NCBI GenBank assembly: GCA_964506325.1
Contig: CAZDLO010000107.1
Coordinates: 1 to 11,718, forward strand
DNA length: 11,718 nucleotides
Direction: 5' to 3'
Origin: CAINVV01 sp964506325
GTDB taxonomy: Bacteria > Bacteroidota > Bacteroidia > Bacteroidales > Prolixibacteraceae
A model generated the notes under the pieces. The model was not told the origin of the DNA. It was given only the letters and a program-made list of their open reading frames with translations, and searched no databases. Of the stretch, positions 1 through 5,298 are shown piece by piece (within the stretch, counting starts at the first letter, position 1; every line of letters begins with the position of its first letter). The position numbers were made by a program, and so were the translations under genes.

Positions 1-213
1 TTCATAATCCTGATTTTTGTTTACTTTTTCTGTAAACCTATTTCAGGACAAGACAATAATTCATAACTCCAGCTCATGACTCATGTCTTATGTCTTATCT
101 CTTTTCTCTGTGTTTCTCTGTGACAGTTCTTTTATTTTACAGAGGAAAACGAACAACTCCAGCCCCCACTCATAACTCATAACTCATAACTCCTAATTCA
201 TAACTCCAGTTCA
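1..213. repeat. Intergenic spacer with CATAACT-type and CTCTGTG-type repeats
   Basis: This spacer lies downstream of metK and holds no gene that I can see. It has two repeat blocks. At about 60-125, CATAACTCC and CTCATGACTCATGTCTTATGTCTTAT-like units run into CTCTGTGTTTCTCTGTGAC (about 107-125). At about 153-213, CATAACTCATAACTCATAAC-like units repeat with a period near 7 bases and occasional variants (CCTAATTC, CCAGTTCATC). The second block runs into the metK 3' end, so the metK stop codon falls in repeat-like sequence. No convincing terminator hairpin was seen. Confidence 0.75.
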
Positions 214-1473
214 TCACTCCATTCCAAATTCTTTCCTCACCTTCTCCACCGCATTTAATTTCTCCCAGGTGAAAAGATCGACATCCTTTACCACCTCGCC
301 GAAATAGGCTGATTTGAAGGATTTCGTCACCGTACGCGGTGTGCGGCCCATGTGCCCGTAGGCGGCAGTCTCTTCATAGATGGGGTTCCGGAGTTTCAGC
401 TCCTGTTCAATGGCATAAGGCCGAAGGTCGAAGAGGGTTGCAATCTTATCCGCTATTTCGTTGTCGTGCAAAGCAATTTTGGAAGTACCGTAGGTGTTGA
501 CATAAATATTGACAGGCTGGGCAACGCCGATGGCATAGGCAAGCTGCACCAGCATCTCCCCGGCGACACCAGCAGCTACCATGTTCTTGGCAATGTATCT
601 GGCCGCATAGGCTGCTGAGCGGTCAACCTTTGAAGGGTCTTTGCCCGAGAAGGCACCACCGCCGTGCGCTCCGCGGCCGCCATAGGTGTCAACAATGATT
701 TTGCGTCCGGTAAGCCCGCTGTCTCCGTGCGGTCCGCCAATTACAAACTTCCCGGTAGGGTTGACATGCAGGATGAACCCGGGTTCGAACAGTTTTTGAA
801 TCCGGACAGGCAATATGGCTTTTGTTGCCGGAATCAGGATATTCTGAACATCTTCCCTGATTTTGGCAAGCATCCTCTCATCATCCGCATCAAATTCGTC
901 GTGCTGGGTGGAAATGACGATGGTGTGCACTTTCAATGGCAGGTTGTTGTCGCCGTATTCGATGGTCACCTGGGATTTGGCGTCAGGACGTAGATAAGTC
1001 ATATCTTTTCCTGCCCTGCGTATTTTAGCCAGTTCCTTCAGCAGCGCATGGGCCATCTCCAGCGGAAGCGGCATGTAGTTGTCCGTTTCACTGCAGGCAT
1101 AACCGAACATCATCCCCTGGTCGCCGGCACCCTGGTTCTCAGGGTCTGCACGTTCCACACCGCGGTTGATATCCGGAGACTGTTCGTGAAGCGCTGTCAA
1201 AACACCGCAGGAATCACCGTCGAACTGGTATTCCGCCTTGGTGTAACCGATCCTGTTGATGACGCGGCGTGCCACTTCCCTTACATCAACATAGGTTTCA
1301 GATTTTATTTCACCGGCCATGATTACCTGGCCGGTTGTGACCATTGTTTCGCAAGCCACTTTTGATTTTGGGTCGTAGGCGAGAAACTCATCCAGAACGG
1401 CATCTGAAATCTGGTCGGCTATTTTATCAGGATGTCCTTCTGATACTGATTCTGAGGTAAATAGATATCCCAT
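214..1473 (-). CDS. metK: S-adenosylmethionine synthetase (methionine adenosyltransferase)
   Basis: This enzyme makes S-adenosylmethionine from ATP and L-methionine in the cytoplasm, releasing phosphate and diphosphate. The protein has 419 residues, longer than the E. coli enzyme (about 384) but usual for Bacteroidota. Family motifs are intact: an N-terminal SESVSEGHPDKIADQ segment (residues 7-21) with the ATP-site His14, the GAGDQGMMFGYA signature (115-126), HGDSGLTGRK (about 249-258), and the glycine-rich GGGAFSGKDPSKVDRSAAY segment (from about 270). The ATG at 1473 starts directly on conserved sequence (MGYLFTSESVSEGHPDK). It has no strong Shine-Dalgarno and an A-rich upstream stretch. The gene is transcribed alone from a promoter followed by a SAM-II riboswitch, which implies feedback by its own product. 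The TGA stop lies in repeat-like sequence shared with the downstream spacer. Identification is very secure. Confidence 0.98.
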   Translation of the reverse strand: MGYLFTSESVSEGHPDKIADQISDAVLDEFLAYDPKSKVACETMVTTGQVIMAGEIKSETYVDVREVARRVINRIGYTKAEYQFDGDSCGVLTALHEQSPDINRGVERADPENQGAGDQGMMFGYACSETDNYMPLPLEMAHALLKELAKIRRAGKDMTYLRPDAKSQVTIEYGDNNLPLKVHTIVISTQHDEFDADDERMLAKIREDVQNILIPATKAILPVRIQKLFEPGFILHVNPTGKFVIGGPHGDSGLTGRKIIVDTYGGRGAHGGGAFSGKDPSKVDRSAAYAARYIAKNMVAAGVAGEMLVQLAYAIGVAQPVNIYVNTYGTSKIALHDNEIADKIATLFDLRPYAIEQELKLRNPIYEETAAYGHMGRTPRTVTKSFKSAYFGEVVKDVDLFTWEKLNAVEKVRKEFGME

Positions 1474-1488
1474 AATTGTACTTTTTGT

Positions 1489-1507
1489 GTCACTTCTTTA
1501 AGGTGAC
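1489..1507 (-). promoter_or_regulatory. Hairpin just upstream of the metK start codon
   Basis: On the minus strand, GTCAC (1507-1503) can pair with GTGAC (1493-1489). With one bulged C the stem extends by two pairs (TT with AA), closing a loop AAAG. The hairpin ends 15 bases before the metK ATG and contains the only purine-rich stretch (AAAGAAG) in the ribosome-binding area. It could be part of the riboswitch expression platform acting on translation. That role is inference; the stem is short. Confidence 0.35.
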
Positions 1508-1557
1508 GGTTGAATAAAATAAATTGGGATGGCTGATTGAAGAAGGAAGATAATACG

Positions 1558-1611
1558 CTTGTGTTTTAGCATTTTTTTCCGTGGTTGCAATCAATCAAAT
1601 CCGTCCACGGG
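1558..1611 (-). ncRNA. SAM-II riboswitch aptamer in the metK leader
   Basis: Read on the minus strand, a perfect 6-bp stem is formed by CCGTGG (1610-1605) and CCACGG (1584-1579). The loop contains GATTT (1602-1598) and ATTGCAA (1591-1585), and the stem is followed by AAAAAAATGCTAAAA (1578-1564). The order stem, GAUUU, AUUGCAA, stem, A-rich linker, GCUAAAA matches the SAM-II H-type pseudoknot as I recall it from the metX aptamer. In the pseudoknot, UUGC of the loop pairs with GCUAA around the SAM-contacting U. A second pseudoknot pairing of TTG (1594-1592) with CAA (1561-1559) is possible. The location upstream of a SAM synthetase gene fits feedback repression by SAM. The aptamer ends about 85 bases before the metK ATG, so the expression platform is not obvious. 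Confidence 0.88.
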
Positions 1612-1613
1612 TG

Positions 1614-1644
1614 CAAATTTAGAATTATTATAATTAATTACCAA
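1614..1644 (-). promoter_or_regulatory. Bacteroidota-type promoter of metK
   Basis: On the minus strand a -33 TTG (1644-1642) is followed after 20 bases by TAAATTTG (1621-1614), an exact match to the Bacteroidota -7 consensus TAnnTTTG. Transcription would be expected to begin about 5-8 bases downstream, near 1608-1611. That is where the first strand of the SAM-II stem begins, so the aptamer would be the very 5' end of the mRNA. The match and position are seen in the sequence; the start site is inferred. Confidence 0.8.
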
Positions 1645-1761
1645 GCGCATATTTAGATTGGTAGTAGTTATTCTCTGTGCAATAAATATTAGCAGGCCCA
1701 AGGTGGAAGTGCGGCATATGACTTTTTTTGTCCGGGATACTCCAAAAATCTTACAATTAAT

Positions 1762-1850
1762 TAACTTTAGGCAGGCACATTTTTGTGCCCTGGTGTCTTG
1801 GCGAAAAAAATATAAGCCACCAGGCCTCTAAGGCCCGAAATGGCACCATG
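1762..1850 (+). promoter_or_regulatory. Structured leader of the nagB-like gene, repeat-like, with a weak -7 candidate
   Basis: Three perfect inverted repeats follow one another: GGCACA/TGTGCC (1774-1779 with 1784-1789), CCTGGTG/CACCAGG (1789-1795 with 1818-1824), and GGCCT/AGGCC (1823-1827 with 1831-1835). Neighbouring stems share bases, so not all can form fully together. TAACTTTA at 1762-1769 resembles the Bacteroidota -7 element except for its last base, and I see no good -33. The composition (GTGCC, TGGTGTC, GCCACCAGG, GGCACCATGG units) looks like a dispersed intergenic repeat, so the folding may be a property of the repeat and not a dedicated regulator. The rest of the 1645-1762 spacer shows nothing recognisable. 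Confidence 0.4.
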
Positions 1851-1875
1851 GAAGCTAAGCAAAACAATATCAACG

Positions 1876-2610
1876 ATGAACATCAACATTTCTTCTACCC
1901 CAACGGAACTTGGGAAAAATGCAGCAAGCCTGGTTGCCCAAAAATTAAATGAGGCAATCCGGGAAAGAGGAGAGGCCCGGTTATTGGTTTCTACCGGCAG
2001 TTCACAGTTCGAAACTCTCGCAGCACTTGCCGAAAGCGGGGTCGACTGGTCGGCAGTGTCGGTTTTTCACCTCGACGAATACATCGGACTCGATATGTCC
2101 CATCCTGCCAGTTTCAGGAAATACCTCTATGAGCGTTTTATCAACAGTATTCCTGTCAGGGCCTTTTATCCTGTCGACGGAACAGGGGATGTAGCCGGAA
2201 ACATCAGCCGGCTTTCTGCCGAAATATTGAAAAAACCGGTCGACGTAGGGTTGATAGGCATTGGCGAGAATGCGCATATTGCCTTCAATGATCCTCCTGC
2301 CGATTTTGAAACCGGTTCACCGTACATCATCGTTTACCTGGACGACCGCTGCAAAATGCAGCAGGTCAATGAGGGCTGGTTCCCATCTCTGGACCACGTA
2401 CCTGCCACCGCCATTTCCATGAGCGTCCGCCAGATTATGCAATGCAGGATCATTGTTTCTTCGGTTCCGCATTCCGTGAAAGCGGAAGCTGTCGCCATGA
2501 CACTGAGCAACGGGCTGACCAACCTTGTACCGGCCACCATGCTGAAACAACATCCCGACTGGCATCTCTTCCTGGATGCAAATTCTGCTTCAAAAGTGGT
2601 AAAATTTTGA
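1876..2610 (+). CDS. NagB-like glucosamine/galactosamine-6-phosphate deaminase (isomerase)
   Basis: This belongs to the NagB/6-phosphogluconolactonase fold family; the likely reaction is conversion of an amino-sugar 6-phosphate to a ketose 6-phosphate plus ammonia. From the ATG at 1876 it has 244 residues, against about 266 for E. coli NagB. Visible are a phosphate-binding STGSS loop (39-43), FHLDEYIGL with the ring-opening Asp67 (64-72), and GIGENAHIAFNDPPADF (128-144). In that last motif His134 is kept, but Asn132 stands where E. coli NagB has catalytic Asp141, and Asp139 where it has Glu148. Asn at that site also occurs, from memory, in galactosamine-6-phosphate isomerase AgaI, so the substrate is uncertain. 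An in-frame ATG at 1840 would add 12 residues encoded by repeat-like sequence, so 1876 is preferred. nagA follows after 10 bases, indicating one operon. Confidence 0.85.
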   Translation: MNINISSTPTELGKNAASLVAQKLNEAIRERGEARLLVSTGSSQFETLAALAESGVDWSAVSVFHLDEYIGLDMSHPASFRKYLYERFINSIPVRAFYPVDGTGDVAGNISRLSAEILKKPVDVGLIGIGENAHIAFNDPPADFETGSPYIIVYLDDRCKMQQVNEGWFPSLDHVPATAISMSVRQIMQCRIIVSSVPHSVKAEAVAMTLSNGLTNLVPATMLKQHPDWHLFLDANSASKVVKF

Positions 2611-2620
2611 TTGCCGGGCT

Positions 2621-3781
2621 ATGAGACAGGGTCTGACCATAAAGGCAATTCACTACGAGACGATGGCTCCTGTTGAGATCACCGTTGAAGGCGGGATGAT
2701 CAGCAGTTTAAGACAGTTGCCTGCTTCCGAAAGTGACAGGGAGTTGCCTGTTGTTGCCCCCGGGCTCATAGACAACCAGGTCAATGGCTATACCGGGGTT
2801 GATTTTTCGGGGGATCAGCTTACCATGGAAGGAATTGCTGAAGCCACCAAAGGTTTGTGGAAAGCGGGGGTGACAACCTACCTGCCAACATTGGTCACCA
2901 ACAGTGCCGAAAACCTGGTTCGCAACTTCAAAATACTCGCCTCTTCCCTGGCATTGCCGGAGGTTGCTCTCTCCGTTCCGGGGTTTCACCTGGAGGGGCC
3001 CTGGCTTTCCCGGCTGGAAGGATTCAGGGGATGTCACCCGGAAGAGTACCTCCAAAATCCGGATACGGAACAGTTCAGGCGTTTCCTGGATGCTGCCGGA
3101 GGAAGGTTGCTCCAGGTCACTTTAGCCCCCGAATTGCCGGGGGCATTGGAGCTGATCAGGTACTGCAGGGGAAATGGGATTCTCACCGCCATAGGACATT
3201 CAAATGCCAATACTGCTGAAATAAATGCCGCAGTGGAGAATGGGACAAGCTTGTCAACCCACCTGGGCAACGGTTGCGGTAACCTGATACACCGCCATTT
3301 CAATCCGATCTGGTCCCAACTGGCCCATGATCACCTTGTCCCAACCCTGATTGCCGACGGTCACCATCTGTTGCCGGAAGAACTCACAGTTTTTTTGAAA
3401 GTCAAAGGGGCAGGAAACATCCTGCTTACCTCCGATATAACCTATCTGGCCGGAATGCCGGCCGGCCGCTACAGCTTCGCTGGGGCCGATGTGGTGCTTA
3501 CGAAAGATGGCAGGCTGCGGAGCGCAGACCAGGATTGCCTGGCCGGTGCCACCCTTCCATTGCTGAAAGGGGTTGAAAACATGGTCCGGTTTACGGGATG
3601 CACCCTTGCGGAGGCAATCAACATGGCCTCTAAAAATGTGGCCAGGGTCTTTGGCTGGCACGACAGGGGCGAGCTTTTACCAGGCAAGCGTGCCGATCTG
3701 CTCCTTCTCCGCACCATGGACAATAACCTTTCCATCCACCAGTCTTTTGTTGCCGGCCAACCCATAACTACTAATTCATAA
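2621..3781 (+). CDS. nagA: N-acetylglucosamine-6-phosphate deacetylase
   Basis: This amidohydrolase removes the acetyl group from GlcNAc-6-phosphate to give glucosamine-6-phosphate in the cytoplasm. The 386-residue length is normal. Motifs run in family order: PGLIDNQVNGYTGVDFSG (47-64), the metal ligand Glu125 in GFHLEGP, His193 in GHSNA, His214 in THLGNGC, IADGHH (244-249), and the catalytic Asp272 in LTSDI. LAGATLPLLKGVENMV (308-322) and the C-terminal GKRADLLLL strand (355-363) complete the barrel and the small beta domain. It starts 10 bases after the nagB-like stop, so the two are probably cotranscribed and act in sequence. The last residues (ITTNS) and the TAA stop are encoded by the intergenic CATAACT-type repeat, so the original C-terminus may have been slightly different. 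Function is secure at family level; related acetamido-sugar phosphates are possible substrates. Confidence 0.93.
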   Translation: MRQGLTIKAIHYETMAPVEITVEGGMISSLRQLPASESDRELPVVAPGLIDNQVNGYTGVDFSGDQLTMEGIAEATKGLWKAGVTTYLPTLVTNSAENLVRNFKILASSLALPEVALSVPGFHLEGPWLSRLEGFRGCHPEEYLQNPDTEQFRRFLDAAGGRLLQVTLAPELPGALELIRYCRGNGILTAIGHSNANTAEINAAVENGTSLSTHLGNGCGNLIHRHFNPIWSQLAHDHLVPTLIADGHHLLPEELTVFLKVKGAGNILLTSDITYLAGMPAGRYSFAGADVVLTKDGRLRSADQDCLAGATLPLLKGVENMVRFTGCTLAEAINMASKNVARVFGWHDRGELLPGKRADLLLLRTMDNNLSIHQSFVAGQPITTNS

Positions 3782-3822
3782 TTCATAACTCATAACTCAT
3801 AACTCCTAACTCATAACTCTTA
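3764..3822 (+). repeat. CATAACT-type tandem repeat between nagA and the symporter gene
   Basis: Units CATAACT, CATAATT and CCTAACT follow one another with a period near 7 bases. The block starts inside the nagA coding sequence, provides its stop codon, and ends 8 bases before the symporter ATG. The same unit occurs in the other spacers of the window. There is no Shine-Dalgarno sequence between the block and the ATG at 3831. Confidence 0.85.
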
Positions 3823-3830
3823 CTTAAACC

Positions 3831-5285
3831 ATGGCTCCAATTGATTTTGTCGTATTAATCGGATATTTTATCCTGATCACGCTTTTCGGCCTGTGGATGT
3901 CGAGAAAGATAAAAACCAGTGATTCCTATTTCAGGGGAGAAAGAAAGTTCAGCTGGTGGATCATGATGGGACAGTCTTTCGGGACCGGTACCCATGCCGA
4001 CATGCCGGTGGCCCAGGCAGGTGCTACTTTTGCCCATGGTTTTGCCACGATCTGGTACCAGTGGAAGAATATGCTGATCACACCTTTTTACTGGCTTCTT
4101 GCCCCATTTTACCGCCGCAGCGAGCGTACCACGATAGGTGAGATCGTCGAGGACCGGTACGGAAGAAACCTTGGACTGATTTACTCGATTTTCGCCATGG
4201 CATTTTTTGTTTTTAATATGGGAGCGATGCTGCAGGGTGCTGCTAAAGTTATATCTATTGCCAGCGGTGATATGATTTCACCCAATGGGGTTGTCCTGGC
4301 AATGACAGTGGCTTTTATGGTTTACAGCTTTGCCGGGGGACTGGTTTCTGCAGCTTATACCGATTTCATCCAGTCTTTCCTTATCATCATGCTCTCAATG
4401 ATGCTTATTCCCTTGGGATTGAAGGAAATAAACGGTTTTACAGGCATGAAACAGGCACTTCCGGCGAATTTCTTTGAACTCTTCAACAGCAGCAGCGGAA
4501 TAACCGGATTTACCCTGGCCATGCTCACCCTGAACGGAATCGTAGGTATAACAGCCCAGCCTCACATGATATCGATGTGTGCCACAGGAAATACGGAACG
4601 GTCCGGAAGAATCGGGCAGACATTCGGTTCTATGGTCAAAAGGATAGTAACTATCGGATGGGCTCTGACCGGACTGGTAGTCGCTGCCATGGTGATCAAA
4701 AGCAATGTTACACTGAAAGATCCTGAGATGGCTTTCGGATACGGCAGCAGGATGTTGCTCGGCCCGGGCCTTACAGGATTGATGCTGTCTGCCATCGTAG
4801 CGGCAAATATGTCGGCATGTTCCAATTTCATGGTGAATATTGGGGCGTTGTTTACCCAGAATTTTTACAAAAAATACATCAACACGGAAGCTCAGGACAA
4901 AAAATTGTTGTGGATGGGACGGTTATCCGGACTGGTATTGTCTCTTCTGGCAGTTGTATTTGCGCTGAGCATCAAAAACGTACTTCATGCNNNNNNNNNN
5001 NNNNNNNNNNNNNNNNNNNNNNNNNNNNNNNNNNNNNNNNNNNNNNNNNNNNNNNNNNNNNNNNNNNNNNNNNNNNNNNNNNNNNNNNNNCCTGACGGGA
5101 AGAAACCGCTGGGTGAATTAACGGGTGATGACCTGTTGTTGCTTGACCTTCCCGGGTGGGGAAAGAAATCGCGATGGCACAATTTCTTCTCCCGTTACCG
5201 TGAAGACCTGACAGGTTTCGCCATTAGCTGGGTGGTCGTTGGATTGCTGATTCTCCTGGCGTGGGGGATACTGCAGATAGGGTAG
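3831..5285 (+). CDS. Sodium:solute symporter (SSS family), interrupted by an assembly gap
   Basis: This inner-membrane protein probably couples Na+ entry to uptake of a sugar. Many hydrophobic segments are visible, beginning with residues 4-24, then about 68-92, 113-143, 152-175, 178-196, 224-245, 271-289, 308-340 and 362-382. Family hallmarks include AAYTDFIQSFLII (174-186) and the AANMSACSN segment (324-332), which lies where SSS proteins bind Na+ in the helix after the sixth or seventh segment. The 100 N interrupt the gene after residue 386; the reading frame continues beyond it for 64 residues, with a final membrane segment (about 464-482). Only 34 unknown codons fit the printed gap, but SSS proteins usually have several more helices here, so true sequence is probably missing. 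Lying 49 bases after nagA, it probably imports the amino sugar handled by NagA and the NagB-like enzyme. The substrate cannot be read from the sequence. Confidence 0.88.
   Translation: MAPIDFVVLIGYFILITLFGLWMSRKIKTSDSYFRGERKFSWWIMMGQSFGTGTHADMPVAQAGATFAHGFATIWYQWKNMLITPFYWLLAPFYRRSERTTIGEIVEDRYGRNLGLIYSIFAMAFFVFNMGAMLQGAAKVISIASGDMISPNGVVLAMTVAFMVYSFAGGLVSAAYTDFIQSFLIIMLSMMLIPLGLKEINGFTGMKQALPANFFELFNSSSGITGFTLAMLTLNGIVGITAQPHMISMCATGNTERSGRIGQTFGSMVKRIVTIGWALTGLVVAAMVIKSNVTLKDPEMAFGYGSRMLLGPGLTGLMLSAIVAANMSACSNFMVNIGALFTQNFYKKYINTEAQDKKLLWMGRLSGLVLSLLAVVFALSIKNVLHXXXXXXXXXXXXXXXXXXXXXXXXXXXXXXXXXXPDGKKPLGELTGDDLLLLDLPGWGKKSRWHNFFSRYREDLTGFAISWVVVGLLILLAWGILQIG
4991..5090. other. Assembly gap (100 N) inside the symporter gene
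   Basis: Exactly 100 unknown bases, the usual placeholder length for a scaffold gap of unknown size. The symporter frame happens to stay open across it. The real length, and whether the two sides really belong to one intact gene, cannot be judged from this sequence. Confidence 0.98.
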
Positions 5286-5298
5286 GTTCCAGCCCGGC

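Noticed and set aside
126..154. Possible hairpin GTTCTTTT...AAAACGAAC downstream of metK
   Set aside because: The pairing is AT-rich with a mismatch and no T-run follows; too weak to call a terminator.
153..213. CATAACT tandem units as a CRISPR array
   Set aside because: The units are about 7 bases with no unique spacers of regular length and no cas genes nearby.
352..1365. Open frames on the plus strand across metK (about 88, 109 and 105 codons)
   Set aside because: They lie wholly antisense to a strongly conserved metK and show no recognisable protein family.
1840..1875. Upstream ATG for the nagB-like gene
   Set aside because: The extra 12 residues are encoded by repeat-like leader sequence and have no family counterpart; the ATG at 1876 fits the family N-terminus.
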